A stretch of DNA of 24,202 bases from Christensenella sp. UBA5394 (GTDB lineage Bacteria > Bacillota > Clostridia > Christensenellales > CAG-138), in assembly GCA_002409725.1 (NCBI GenBank), contig DHOI01000010.1, forward strand, positions 1 through 24,202, in the 5' to 3' direction. Each line of letters starts with the position of its first letter. Positions within the stretch are counted from its first letter, which is position 1. Positions 1 through 7,802 of the stretch are shown piece after piece. The notes below the pieces were generated by a model. The model worked only from the letters and a program-made list of their open reading frames with translations, had not been told where the DNA came from and made no database searches. The translations under genes were made by a program, and so were the position numbers.

Positions 1-128
1 TATTCCTCGTCGCTTTCCGGCGGGAACTTGCATCCTTCATTGCTGAATTCAGGGGAGCAGGTGGCGTCTCTCAATTTGAATTCTTCCTGTTCGGGCGCTT
101 GTTTGATTTTATCTTTATCCTCAGCCAT
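1..128 (-). CDS. Unrecognised acidic protein, 5' end only (runs off the left edge)
   Basis: The minus strand has an ATG at 128-126 with a good ribosome-binding site (GGGAGGT) about 6 nt upstream, and stays open for 42 codons to the window edge. The visible N-terminus begins MAEDKDKIKQAPEQ and is rich in Asp, Glu and Lys, with two cysteines (near residues 24 and 33) and no signal peptide or membrane helix. A sigma-A-like promoter lies just upstream, so this is probably a real expressed gene. I do not recognise the family. The 3' end is outside the window, so length and function cannot be judged. Confidence 0.6.
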   Translation of the reverse strand, partial: MAEDKDKIKQAPEQEEFKLRDATCSPEFSNEGCKFPPESDEE

Positions 129-159
129 TTCAATACCTCCCAGCCATTCATTTATCGTT

Positions 160-189
160 ATAGTAACATACCGGGGAAAGGCGCGTCAA
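160..189 (-). promoter_or_regulatory. Sigma-A-type promoter for the leftmost minus-strand gene
   Basis: On the minus strand TTGACG (189-184) is followed after 18 bp by TACTAT (165-160). It sits about 30 bp upstream of the ATG at 128 and is back to back with the glmM promoter. Predicted by eye. Confidence 0.5.
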
Positions 190-223
190 CGAGGCAGTGG
201 CGGCGTGGATCACGCCTTTTTGT

Positions 224-252
224 TTGTGCAATGGCGCATCCTGCGGTATAAT
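224..252 (+). promoter_or_regulatory. Sigma-A-type promoter for glmM
   Basis: TTGTGC at 224-229, a 17-bp spacer and a perfect TATAAT at 247-252. This gives a leader of roughly 60 nt before the glmM ATG at 318. I see no riboswitch-like structure in that leader. Confidence 0.7.
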
Positions 253-317
253 AGAGCATAAACATGAAAAATGCATAGGCGAGACAACCATATCATCAAC
301 ATGCTTGGAGGAACGAA

Positions 318-1673
318 ATGGCAAGGCTATTTGGTACGGACGGTGTGCGCGGGATTGCGAACCGGGATCTAAGCTGCGAGCTGGCCATGCAGATCGGCAT
401 GGCTGGGGCGCAGGTGCTTACCAGCGAGGTGCATCATCCCCGTATTCTGGTGGGCCGGGATACCCGCCGCTCCGGGGATATGCTCTCTGCCGCCATCACC
501 GCGGGCATCTGCGCCGTGGGCGGCGATGTGATCGACGTGGGCGTGATCCCCACGCCCGCCTTGGCTTACCTTGTGCGCCTGTATGAGGCGGACGCGGCGG
601 TGATGGTCAGCGCCAGCCACAACACCATGGAATACAACGGCCTCAAGTGGTTCAACGGCGACGGCTTTAAGCTCTCGGATTCTTTGGAAGATGAGATTGA
701 GCGGATGATCCGCGAGGGCGCATCCTTTGACCGGCCCACGGGAGAGGATGTGGGCCATATCATCACGGCCCGGCGCGCCAGGGAAGAATATAAGGAATTT
801 CTGAAATTCACGGCCACCGCCTCTTTTGAGGGCATCGTGGTGGTGCTGGATTGCGCCAACGGCGCTTCCGCGGGCATTGCTTCAGAGGTATTTTCGGAAT
901 TGGGCGCCCGGGTGATCCCCCGGGCCGACGAGCCAAACGGCAGCAACATCAACGACGGCTGCGGCTCCACCCATCCGGAGCTTTTACAGGAGTTGGTAGC
1001 GGAAAGCGGGGCGGACGTGGGCTTTGCCTTTGACGGTGACGCGGATCGGGTCATCGCCACGGACGAGCGCGGCAATATCGTGGATGGCGACCGCATGCTG
1101 GGTGTCTGCGCTAAGGTGTTGCACGAGGAGGGCCGCCTTAAAGGCGATACGCTGGTGGTCACGGTGATGAGCAACATCGGCCTCAAAAAATACATGCGGA
1201 GCATCGGCATCGGCGTGGCGGAAACCGCCGTGGGCGACCGTTACGTGCTCGAGCGTATGCTGGAAAAGGGCTATAGCCTGGGCGGCGAACAATCAGGCCA
1301 CGTGATCTTCCTCGACCAGAACACTACCGGCGACGGAATACTTACAGCCATTCAGGTGATGAATATCCTCAAAAGCTCTGGCAAGCGCATGTCCGCCCTG
1401 GCGGGCGAGGTGCCCATTTACCCGCAATTGCTGGTGAACGTAATCGTGGAGAACGAGCAAAAGGCTGCAGCCATGGCGGATGAAGATTTGCAGGCCAAAA
1501 TCCGCGAGATCGAAGCCCGGCTGGGTGACGCCGGCCGCATCTTGGTACGGGCCAGCGGCACCGAGCCTTTGATCCGCATCATGCTCGAAGGGCAGGATAC
1601 GGATGAATTAGAAGAGCTGGCCGGCCAAACGGCGCGCATCCTCAAACGCAAATTCGGCGGCAAAATAAAATGA
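318..1673 (+). CDS. glmM: Phosphoglucosamine mutase GlmM
   Basis: GlmM interconverts glucosamine-6-phosphate and glucosamine-1-phosphate in the cytoplasm, the step leading to UDP-GlcNAc for peptidoglycan. The 451-residue product has the usual family length and all four alpha-D-phosphohexomutase signatures. These are the phosphoserine loop SASHN at 98-102 (catalytic Ser100), the metal-binding loop DGDADR at 239-244, the sugar-binding loop GEQSGH at 323-328, and the phosphate-binding RASGTEPLIR at 411-420. The N-terminus RLFGTDGVRG is typical. The ATG at 318 has GGAGGA 6 nt upstream. It is transcribed alone from its own promoter and ends at a shared terminator facing glyQS. glmS, a frequent neighbour in Firmicutes, is not in the window. 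Confidence 0.97.
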   Translation: MARLFGTDGVRGIANRDLSCELAMQIGMAGAQVLTSEVHHPRILVGRDTRRSGDMLSAAITAGICAVGGDVIDVGVIPTPALAYLVRLYEADAAVMVSASHNTMEYNGLKWFNGDGFKLSDSLEDEIERMIREGASFDRPTGEDVGHIITARRAREEYKEFLKFTATASFEGIVVVLDCANGASAGIASEVFSELGARVIPRADEPNGSNINDGCGSTHPELLQELVAESGADVGFAFDGDADRVIATDERGNIVDGDRMLGVCAKVLHEEGRLKGDTLVVTVMSNIGLKKYMRSIGIGVAETAVGDRYVLERMLEKGYSLGGEQSGHVIFLDQNTTGDGILTAIQVMNILKSSGKRMSALAGEVPIYPQLLVNVIVENEQKAAAMADEDLQAKIREIEARLGDAGRILVRASGTEPLIRIMLEGQDTDELEELAGQTARILKRKFGGKIK

Positions 1674-1706
1674 AACCATAAAGCCACCGGGAATGGACGG
1701 CACATA

Positions 1707-1734
1707 AAAAGGCGGGACGCATGCCCCGCCTTTT
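1707..1734. terminator. Bidirectional rho-independent terminator between glmM and glyQS
   Basis: AAAAGGCGGG (1707-1716) pairs perfectly with CCCGCCTTTT (1725-1734) around an 8-nt loop. The A run on one side and T run on the other let it act on both strands, which fits its place between two convergent genes. Confidence 0.85.
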
Positions 1735-1754
1735 GCGTGCCTGTATATCGAAGG

Positions 1755-3143
1755 TTAGAAATCCGTCTTTTCTTGGATGTACTGCTCGAGCGAAGCGATG
1801 GGCAGACGGATCTGAGCCATGGTATCGCGATCGCGCACGGTAACGGTATCATCCTCGAGCGTATCGAAATCAATGGTGATGCACAAGGGCGTACCGATCT
1901 CATCCTCGCGGCGGTAGCGCTTGCCGATTTGGCCCGCGTCGTCGTAATCCACCATGAAGCGGCGGGCGAGTTTCGCGTGGACTTCCAGCGCCTTTTCACC
2001 CAGCTTGTTTTTCTGCAGGGGCAGCACGGCGGCCTTGAAGGGCGCGAGGGCCGGATGCAGGTGCATCACGTTGCGGATATCGCCGTTCTCCAGAGTTTCT
2101 TCGTCGTAAGCGTCGCAGAGGAAAGCCAGGGCCACGCGATCCGCACCCAGCGAGGGTTCCACGCAGAAGGGAATATAGCGCTCGTTGGTAAAGGGATCCT
2201 GATATTCGAGGGAGGTGCCGCTGTGCTCCGAATGGGCCTTAAGGTCGAAATTCGTGCGGCTGGCAATTCCCCAAAGCTCGCCCCAGCCAAAGGGGAAGAG
2301 GAACTCGATATCCGTCGTGCCGTTGCTATAGTGGGAAAGCTCAGCTTTTTCATGCTCGCGCATGCGGATATGATCCTCGGCCATATTCAGGTCGAGCAGC
2401 CACTTTTTGCAGAAAGCCTTCCAGTATCCGTACCATTCGAGCTCCGAGCCGGGCTGGCAGAAGAACTCCAACTCCATTTGCTCGAATTCGCGCGTGCGGA
2501 AGGTGAAGTTGCCCGGGGTGATCTCATTGCGGAAGGATTTGCCTACCTGGGCGATACCGAAGGGCAGCTTTTTTCGGGTGGTGCGCTGCACGTTGCGGAA
2601 ATTGACGAATATACCCTGGGCCGTTTCGGGCCGGAGGTAGATTTGGTTGGCTGTATCTTCATTCACGCCCTGGAAGGTTTTGAACATCATGTTGAACTTG
2701 CGAATGCCGGTAAATTCCGTTTTTCCGCACTCGGGGCAGGCGATGCCCTGCTCCTTGATGTAATCGGCCATCTGCTCGTGGCTCCACCCGTCGGGATGAA
2801 CGTCGAGCTTGTGGGTCAGAGCATATTCTTCGATCAGCTTATCAGCGCGGAAACGGGCCTTGCAGCTTTTGCAATCCATCAGCGGGTCGTTGAAGTTGAC
2901 CACATGGCCGGAAGCCACCCAGACCTCGGGGTTCATGAGGATGGCGGAATCCATGCCTACGTTGTAAGGGCTTTCCTGAACGAATTTACGCCACCAAGCT
3001 TTTTTTACGTTGTTTTTGAACTCCACGCCCAGCGGGCCATAATCCCAGGTATTGGCCAAGCCGCCATATATCTCGGAACCGGCGAAGATAAACCCCCGGT
3101 TTTTGCAAAGGGCCACGACCTTGTCCATGCTGAAGTTTGTCAT
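1755..3143 (-). CDS. glyQS: Glycyl-tRNA synthetase, single-chain dimeric type
   Basis: This class II aminoacyl-tRNA synthetase charges tRNA-Gly in the cytoplasm. The 462-residue protein is the alpha2 (archaeal/eukaryotic-like) type found in many Gram-positives, not the separate GlyQ plus GlyS form. Visible features are an N-terminal catalytic segment ([17 protein letters not shown] at 23-39), a zinc-ribbon insertion with CKSC at 91-94 and CPEC at 136-139, RPETAQGIF at 171-179, motif 2 at FRNEITP (204-210) and motif 3 at GADRVALAF (333-341). A HGTP-type anticodon-binding domain fills about residues 360-460. AAAGGAGA precedes the ATG at 3143. The short leader, about 45 nt, leaves no room for a T-box. 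Confidence 0.97.
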   Translation of the reverse strand: MTNFSMDKVVALCKNRGFIFAGSEIYGGLANTWDYGPLGVEFKNNVKKAWWRKFVQESPYNVGMDSAILMNPEVWVASGHVVNFNDPLMDCKSCKARFRADKLIEEYALTHKLDVHPDGWSHEQMADYIKEQGIACPECGKTEFTGIRKFNMMFKTFQGVNEDTANQIYLRPETAQGIFVNFRNVQRTTRKKLPFGIAQVGKSFRNEITPGNFTFRTREFEQMELEFFCQPGSELEWYGYWKAFCKKWLLDLNMAEDHIRMREHEKAELSHYSNGTTDIEFLFPFGWGELWGIASRTNFDLKAHSEHSGTSLEYQDPFTNERYIPFCVEPSLGADRVALAFLCDAYDEETLENGDIRNVMHLHPALAPFKAAVLPLQKNKLGEKALEVHAKLARRFMVDYDDAGQIGKRYRREDEIGTPLCITIDFDTLEDDTVTVRDRDTMAQIRLPIASLEQYIQEKTDF

Positions 3144-3192
3144 ATGCTCGTCTCCTTTCGGAAAATAATAACGCCTTCGAAACAGTTATCCT

Positions 3193-3221
3193 ATCATACC
3201 ATAGTCGCCCGGCCACTTCAA
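3193..3221 (-). promoter_or_regulatory. Sigma-A-type promoter for glyQS
   Basis: On the minus strand TTGAAG (3221-3216), a 17-bp spacer, then TATGAT (3198-3193). The spacing is ideal and it lies about 50 bp upstream of the glyQS start. No T-box specifier or antiterminator is seen between it and the gene. Confidence 0.65.
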
Positions 3222-3348
3222 TAGCGCCCGGCCCATAATCTGGCGCGCCGGCAGTAATTTTCCAGGCCGGGCGGCACACAAATTGTCGTATTCGCGTACT
3301 ATATCGTAGCAAGAGCGCTGCGCGCTTATTAAACAAGGAGGCAACTAT

Positions 3349-3603
3349 ATGTGCAATTGCGGTAACGGCGGTATTTTCGGTGGGAACAACTGTTGGTGGA
3401 TCATCATCCTGCTTCTCATTTGCGGCTGTGGGAACAACAATGACAACTGCGGCTGCAACAATAACGGCTGCGTTGGCGGCATCGGCGATAACAACTGCTG
3501 CTGGTGGATTATCATCCTGCTTCTCCTCTTTAGCTGCTGTGGGAACAACAATGACAACTGCGGCTGCAACAACAATAACAACAACAATTGCGGCTGCTGC
3601 TAG
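3349..3603 (+). CDS. Small Cys/Asn/Gly-rich hydrophobic repeat protein, function unknown
   Basis: An 84-residue protein made of two near-copies of one unit. Each unit has a Cys-Trp-Trp start, an aliphatic strip (WWIIILLL at about 21-28 and 53-60), then a tail of Cys, Asn and Gly including GNNNDNCGCNNN. A perfect AAGGAGG at 3335-3341, 7 nt before the ATG, shows that the plus-strand frame is the coding one; minus-strand frames over it lack this support. Very short Cys/Gly/Asn-rich proteins with such strips are known from spore-formers, some carrying the automatic name 'chorion class high-cysteine' or assigned to YjcZ-like families. This resemblance is from memory. A spore-coat or spore-membrane role is only an inference. 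Composition is strikingly unlike the neighbours. Confidence 0.75.
   Translation: MCNCGNGGIFGGNNCWWIIILLLICGCGNNNDNCGCNNNGCVGGIGDNNCCWWIIILLLLFSCCGNNNDNCGCNNNNNNNCGCC
3425..3572 (+). repeat. Intragenic direct repeat, 37 nt identical, 111-bp period
   Basis: Positions 3425-3461 recur exactly at 3536-3572, offset 111 bp. An upstream stretch encoding the WWIIILLL strip is also repeated (about 3395-3420 and 3503-3527) with an offset of 108 bp, so the second copy carries one extra codon. This is a recent-looking tandem duplication of about 36-37 codons. Confidence 0.85.
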
Positions 3604-3630
3604 GTGCATCAGACAACACCCGATAAACTT

Positions 3631-3656
3631 GAGGCGGGCGATTAACGACCCGCCTC
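3631..3656. terminator. Hairpin at the 3' end of the GIY-YIG gene, possible terminator
   Basis: GAGGCGGG (3631-3638) pairs with CCCGCCTC (3649-3656) around a 10-nt loop. The minus-strand GIY-YIG stop codon (3644-3642) lies inside the loop. Only a short, interrupted T stretch follows on the minus strand, and none on the plus strand, so termination is plausible but not certain for either convergent gene. Confidence 0.45.
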
Positions 3657-3896
3657 GAAAGTATGTATGAGGGCAAGCTTTTCGGCGCGGGTGAGCCGTT
3701 TGAAGGCGCATTCGCGGCGCATGGCCGCGGATCTGGTTTCAAACGGCTCATAATAGGCCAGGGAGACCGGCAGACGGCCCCTGGTATATTTGGCGCCCGC
3801 GCCTGCGTTGTGGGTGGAAAGGCGCTTATCAAGGTCGTCCGTATAGCCCGCATAGAGGGTGCCGTCCGCACAGCACAGAAGATAAGCGTAATACAT
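3642..3896 (-). CDS. GIY-YIG domain protein, UPF0213/YhbQ-like
   Basis: A stand-alone GIY-YIG fold of about 84 residues, the usual size of the UPF0213 family. It starts [18 protein letters not shown], the degenerate GIY...YIG core, followed by the conserved [11 protein letters not shown] (Arg of the active site), a KYT..R turn, and a C-terminal basic helix ending [13 protein letters not shown]. Proteins of this group are small putative DNA-structure nucleases; the substrate here is unknown. The ATG at 3896 overlaps the LUD gene stop by one base; a TTG at 3899 in the same frame would add one residue and give a 4-nt overlap. No separate ribosome-binding site is obvious, so translation is probably coupled to the LUD gene. 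Confidence 0.85.
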   Translation of the reverse strand: MYYAYLLCCADGTLYAGYTDDLDKRLSTHNAGAGAKYTRGRLPVSLAYYEPFETRSAAMRRECAFKRLTRAEKLALIHTFEAGR

Positions 3897-4504
3897 CAAT
3901 AGCCCAGTTCTTCATCCACCAGGATCAAATGGAAGGCGTTGACCCAATACGGCCTGTATTCGATGATGGAGGTCACGCAGCAGATGCGATCCGGCGAGGT
4001 GCAGTCGTGGCATTTACCATCCACCACGCAAGGCGTTTTGAGATTGAGCCGCTTGGCGTTGCGGGGCGCTGCAACGTTTTTGGCCCGCAGGCGGCCTTCG
4101 GCCTCGTTTGCCGCCAGCTTGTTTTTGCCGATCACCAAAACGACCTCCCGGGGGCCCGTGATCATGCCCGCCACCCGGTTGCCGCGGCCATCGATGTTGA
4201 TGAGCCTGCCGTCGCGGGTGATGGCATTAGCGGAAGCGATGTACCAATCCGCCGCATTCTCTTTTTGGTAGATATCCGGCTCCTTGGAATGGGCGTGGTC
4301 ATATACGGTATGGCCACTCGCCGTGAGCGCCTCGTAAACGCCCAGGGCGCCCAGTGTCATAGAGCCGCCCAGGCCCACGCTCGCACCCGCTCCGACGAGG
4401 GAGAGGACGAGCGCCTTGGCCTCCTGGGCCGAGGCTGCGGAATGCACGGTAAAGCCGCGCTTTTCAAAGGTTTGGACAAGCGTATCGTAATCCTGGCAGA
4501 ACAT
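3896..4504 (-). CDS. LUD-domain (DUF162) protein, lactate-utilisation family
   Basis: A single-domain member of the LUD family (LutC/YkgG-related), 202 residues, probably cytoplasmic. It has the glycine-rich [15 protein letters not shown] segment at 41-55, the [18 protein letters not shown] core at about 98-115, and a cysteine-bearing C-terminus (Cys159, then CHDC at 165-168 and CC at 175-176), ending VDEELGY as the stand-alone clostridial forms do. The ATG at 4504 is preferred because GGGGGAGGT lies just upstream; an in-frame extension to 4594 would run through the promoter. The lutA and lutB partners are not present, so a role in lactate oxidation cannot be assumed. It forms a two-gene unit with the GIY-YIG gene. 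Confidence 0.88.
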   Translation of the reverse strand: MFCQDYDTLVQTFEKRGFTVHSAASAQEAKALVLSLVGAGASVGLGGSMTLGALGVYEALTASGHTVYDHAHSKEPDIYQKENAADWYIASANAITRDGRLINIDGRGNRVAGMITGPREVVLVIGKNKLAANEAEGRLRAKNVAAPRNAKRLNLKTPCVVDGKCHDCTSPDRICCVTSIIEYRPYWVNAFHLILVDEELGY

Positions 4505-4542
4505 CGGAATATACCTCCCCCGAAGCGAAATGATTTGGCTAT

Positions 4543-4571
4543 ATTTTATCACGCAAAGACCGCTCTTGCAA
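4543..4571 (-). promoter_or_regulatory. Sigma-A-type promoter for the LUD/GIY-YIG unit
   Basis: On the minus strand TTGCAA (4571-4566), a 17-bp spacer and TAAAAT (4548-4543). It lies about 40 bp upstream of the preferred LUD start and argues against the longer N-terminus. Confidence 0.65.
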
Positions 4572-4638
4572 TTTGGGCCGCTTTCCAGTATCATTCAACT
4601 TGGAAAATTCTTTTTCGTATTTTGAAATGGAGGATAGG

Positions 4639-6441
4639 ATGGCTTACCAAAGGGAACTGATCCGCAACTTTTGCATCATCGCCCATATCGACCATGGCAA
4701 ATCCACCCTGGCGGACAGGATGATGGAGCTGACCGAAACCGTATCCGCGCGGGATATGGAAAACCAGCTTCTGGATACCATGGAGATCGAACGGGAGCGG
4801 GGCATCACCATCAAGGCCTCCGCCGTGCGCATGTTTTATACCCATACGGACGGAAAACGCTACATGCTCAACCTCATCGACACGCCCGGCCACGTGGATT
4901 TCACCTACGAGGTCTCCCGGGCGCTGGCCGCCTGCGAGGGGGCCATATTGGTGGTGGATGCAACCCAGGGCATTGAGGCGCAAACGCTGGCCAACGTATA
5001 CCTGGCGCTGGATAACAATTTGGAGATCGTACCGGTCGTCAATAAGATCGACCTGCCAAGCGCTCAGCCCGAGTTCGTTATCAAGGAGATCGAGGATGTA
5101 ATCGGCCTGCCCGCCGAGGATGCGCCCCTGATCTCTGCCAAGAACGGTACCAACGTGGCCGCCGTATTGGGCCAGGTCGTAGAGATGGTGCCCGCGCCGC
5201 AAGGGGATGAAAGCGCGCCTCTGCAAGCCCTGATCTTCGATAGCATTTACGATAATTATAAAGGCGCTTTAAGCTATGTGCGGGTTAAAAACGGCGTTGT
5301 ACGCGCGGGCATGCGCATCCGCTCCATGGCTACAAAGAATGAATTCGACGTAACGGAAGTGGGGGTATTCACGCCCAACCTCAAGCCTACGGATTCGTTG
5401 AGCGCGGGGGAGGTAGGCTACATCGCCGCCTCCATCAAAAGCGTGGCTGAAACCAAGGTAGGCGATACCATTACGGACGCGGAAAAACCCGCCAAAGAGG
5501 CCCTGCCAGGCTATAAGCACGCCAATCCCATGGTCTTTTGCGGCATATACCCGGCGGACGGGGCGGATTACGAGTCCCTCCGCGATGCCTTGGCTAAGTT
5601 GGTGCTCAACGACGCTTCCCTTACCTATGAGGCGGAAACTTCCTTAGCACTCGGCTTTGGCTTCCGCTGCGGTTTTTTGGGCCTTTTGCACATGGAGATC
5701 ATCCAGGAGCGCTTGGAGCGGGAATTCGATCTCGATCTCGTGACCACGGCGCCCAGCGTCATCTACCGGGTGGTGAAAACCGACGGCACGGAGCTGGTGA
5801 TTGACAACCCCAGCAACCTGCCCCCGGCTACGGAGATCCAAACCATGGAGGAGCCGATGGTGGAGGCCCATATCATAGCCCCATCTGAATATGTGGGCAC
5901 CATTATGGAGCTTTGCCAGGAGCGGCGGGGCATTTTCATCGATATGACCTATTTGGAGGAGACCCGCGTCAACCTCAAATACAACCTGCCCCTCAACGAG
6001 ATCATTTACGACTTTTTCGACCAGCTCAAATCCCGCAGCCGGGGCTACGCCTCCTTTGATTACGAGCTGAAGGAATACCGCAAGAGTGACCTCGTTCGGC
6101 TTGACTTTCTGCTCAACGGCGACATGTGCGACGCGCTTTCCACCATCGTCCATAAGGATCGGGCTTATGCCAAGGGCCGGGCCGTGGCGGAAAAGCTGCA
6201 GGAGGTCATCCCGCGCCAGCAGTTCGAGGTGCCCATCCAGGCAGCCATCGGTACCAAGGTCATCGCCAGGGAGACCGTGCGCGCCCTGCGCAAGGATGTG
6301 CTGGCCAAGTGCTACGGCGGCGACATCTCCCGCAAAAAAAAGCTGCTTGAAAAGCAGAAAGAGGGCAAAAAACGCATGCGCCAGGTGGGCACGGTAAGCG
6401 TACCCAGCGATGCTTTCATGAGCGTGCTGCGCATCAACTAA
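4639..6441 (+). CDS. lepA: Elongation factor 4, LepA (back-translocating ribosomal GTPase)
   Basis: LepA/EF4 is a translational GTPase that acts on ribosomes, linked to back-translocation and to small-subunit assembly. The 600-residue product has the full G domain: G1 AHIDHGKST at 15-23, G2 RGIT at 54-57, G3 DTPGH at 81-85, G4 NKID at 135-138 and G5 SAK at 166-168. Beta-barrel and EF-G-like domains follow, with the LepA-specific C-terminal domain ([20 protein letters not shown] and onward) at the end. The ATG at 4639 is chosen because GGAGG lies 5 nt upstream and the product aligns with family N-termini; the ATG at 4627 is part of that site. lepA leads directly into hemW, 2 nt away. Confidence 0.96.
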   Translation: MAYQRELIRNFCIIAHIDHGKSTLADRMMELTETVSARDMENQLLDTMEIERERGITIKASAVRMFYTHTDGKRYMLNLIDTPGHVDFTYEVSRALAACEGAILVVDATQGIEAQTLANVYLALDNNLEIVPVVNKIDLPSAQPEFVIKEIEDVIGLPAEDAPLISAKNGTNVAAVLGQVVEMVPAPQGDESAPLQALIFDSIYDNYKGALSYVRVKNGVVRAGMRIRSMATKNEFDVTEVGVFTPNLKPTDSLSAGEVGYIAASIKSVAETKVGDTITDAEKPAKEALPGYKHANPMVFCGIYPADGADYESLRDALAKLVLNDASLTYEAETSLALGFGFRCGFLGLLHMEIIQERLEREFDLDLVTTAPSVIYRVVKTDGTELVIDNPSNLPPATEIQTMEEPMVEAHIIAPSEYVGTIMELCQERRGIFIDMTYLEETRVNLKYNLPLNEIIYDFFDQLKSRSRGYASFDYELKEYRKSDLVRLDFLLNGDMCDALSTIVHKDRAYAKGRAVAEKLQEVIPRQQFEVPIQAAIGTKVIARETVRALRKDVLAKCYGGDISRKKKLLEKQKEGKKRMRQVGTVSVPSDAFMSVLRIN

Positions 6442-6443
6442 CC

Positions 6444-7583
6444 ATGGCGGGCCTGTATCTCCACATACCATTTTGCGTACAGAAATGCGCCTACTGCGAC
6501 TTCGTCTCCTTTGCGGATCCGGAGCCGCTGCAGGCGTATCTTTCGGCTTTAATAAAAGAAATCGGCCTGACCGCCCGGCGTTTCCCGGCCGTTGCCTACG
6601 ACACCGTTTTCATCGGCGGGGGCACGCCCTCGATTGTATCCGCGCAGGATATGGCGGGATTGCTGGCCGCTCTTCGATCGGCGTTCGCCATCGCGCCGGG
6701 TGCGGAATGCACCATCGAATGCAACCCAGGCACGGTGGATGCGCAAAAGCTGCAAGCCTACCTGAAGGGGGGCGTGAACCGGCTCTCCCTGGGCCTGCAA
6801 AGCGCCGAGGATGGCCTTCTTCGCGCCATTGGCCGCATCCACGATTTTGCCCAGTTTGAAGAAAGCTACCGCCTAGCCCGAGAGGCGGGTCTCCAGAATA
6901 TCAATGTCGATCTAATGTATGGCCTGCCTGGCCAAAGCTTAGGCCAATACCTCTCGACCATCCGAACCGTGGCGGCCCTAGGGCCGGAACACATCAGCGC
7001 GTATTCCCTTATATTGGAGGAAGGTACGCCCTTATATATGCGTGTAAAGGCGGGGGAGACGACCCTGCCGGATGAGGACGAAGTTTGCGATATGCAGGAC
7101 GCCGGGCGCGCCTTGCTGGCTGAACTGGGCTATGAGCGCTATGAGATATCCAACTACGCCAAGCCCGGCTTTGCCTGTCGCCACAACATAAATTATTGGC
7201 AGAATGGACCCTATCTGGGCCTGGGCCTGGCCGCCCACTCCGCGAAGGAGATCGACGGCTGGCGGCGCTGGAGCAACCACGCTGAAATGAGCGCCTATCT
7301 GGCGGCTTTGGAGCGGGATGAGCTGCCCATCTGCGAGCAGCGGCGCATACCCCACACGGAGGAGATGTTTGAATGCGTGATGCTGGGCCTGCGCATGCTA
7401 AAGGGCGTGGAGCGGTCTGCCTTTTCGGCACGTTTTGGCCTGGATGTATGCACTGCTTACCCCGAGGCCGTGGAGGCACTTTTTGCCCTGGGCTGGGCCG
7501 AGGCAACGCCCGACGCCCTGCGCCTCACGGAGGCCGGGCTCGACATGGAAAACAGCGCCCTGCTCTATTTCCTCAAGGATTGA
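6444..7583 (+). CDS. hemW: Radical SAM protein HemW (heme chaperone, HemN-like)
   Basis: A 379-residue radical SAM protein. The iron-sulfur cluster motif CVQKCAYC is at 11-18 and is followed by DF, whereas true coproporphyrinogen III dehydrogenase (HemN) has a fourth cysteine there. GGGTP at 58-62 helps bind SAM. The HNINYW motif at 247-252 matches the HNxxYW heme-binding signature of HemW, so a heme-transfer role is more likely than porphyrin oxidation. The start at 6444 lies 2 nt after the lepA stop and lacks a strong ribosome-binding site, which suggests coupling. The lepA-hemW-hrcA order is classic for Firmicutes. No clear terminator follows. Confidence 0.93.
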   Translation: MAGLYLHIPFCVQKCAYCDFVSFADPEPLQAYLSALIKEIGLTARRFPAVAYDTVFIGGGTPSIVSAQDMAGLLAALRSAFAIAPGAECTIECNPGTVDAQKLQAYLKGGVNRLSLGLQSAEDGLLRAIGRIHDFAQFEESYRLAREAGLQNINVDLMYGLPGQSLGQYLSTIRTVAALGPEHISAYSLILEEGTPLYMRVKAGETTLPDEDEVCDMQDAGRALLAELGYERYEISNYAKPGFACRHNINYWQNGPYLGLGLAAHSAKEIDGWRRWSNHAEMSAYLAALERDELPICEQRRIPHTEEMFECVMLGLRMLKGVERSAFSARFGLDVCTAYPEAVEALFALGWAEATPDALRLTEAGLDMENSALLYFLKD

Positions 7584-7682
7584 GCATAGCCTAAAAAGCC
7601 AGGGAAATAAGCGTTTTTTTGTTCCCGGCCGATAATTCATGCTGATGTTGCCGTTTGTTCACATTGCGCGGGGCCGATTCCC

Positions 7683-7711
7683 TTGACATAAATGGGCCGC
7701 GGTGCTATTTT
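7683..7711 (+). promoter_or_regulatory. Sigma-A promoter of the hrcA-grpE-dnaK-dnaJ operon
   Basis: A perfect TTGACA (7683-7688), a 17-bp spacer and TATTTT (7706-7711). The expected transcription start, about 7718, lies directly before the CIRCE operator, the standard arrangement for HrcA control. Confidence 0.8.
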
Positions 7712-7723
7712 TATTCATAGTGA

Positions 7724-7750
7724 TTAGCACTCGAATCATAGGAGTGCTAA
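7724..7750 (+). promoter_or_regulatory. CIRCE operator (HrcA binding site)
   Basis: TTAGCACTC, nine bases, GAGTGCTAA: an exact match to the CIRCE consensus with the correct 9-bp spacer. HrcA bound here represses the operon, and heat relieves it through titration of GroEL. It is the only CIRCE copy I see in the window. Confidence 0.98.
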
Positions 7751-7802
7751 TATAGATCCCGGGTAAAAAATATAAAAACCGCGGGAAAGGAGGCGGATGG
7801 AA

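Noticed and set aside
3144..3192. T-box leader for glyQS
   Set aside because: The promoter is about 50 bp from the start codon, so there is no room for the specifier and antiterminator stems.
1737..3224. A 495-codon plus-strand open frame opposite glyQS
   Set aside because: It is the mirror of a clear GlyRS gene in a GC-rich genome, has no ribosome-binding site, and its translation shows no known motif.
3277..3305. Promoter for the Cys/Asn gene (TATATC or TACTAT near 3300)
   Set aside because: No matching -35 element for sigma-A or the sporulation sigma factors could be found at proper spacing.
3345..3587. Minus-strand frame opposite the Cys/Asn gene
   Set aside because: Only the plus-strand frame has a ribosome-binding site (AAGGAGG), and the Leu/Gln-rich antisense product simply mirrors the repeats.
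4573..4638. A 22-residue N-terminal extension of LepA
   Set aside because: It lacks family similarity and would begin within the divergent promoter region; GGAGG sits just before ATG 4639.
5644..6471. Long minus-strand open frame opposite lepA
   Set aside because: It is antisense to the conserved LepA C-terminus; codon bias of the real gene explains the open frame.
7598..7629. Possible terminator after hemW
   Set aside because: The stem (GCC-GGGAA with TTCCC-GGC) is interrupted by a bulge and the T run lies in the loop, not after the stem.
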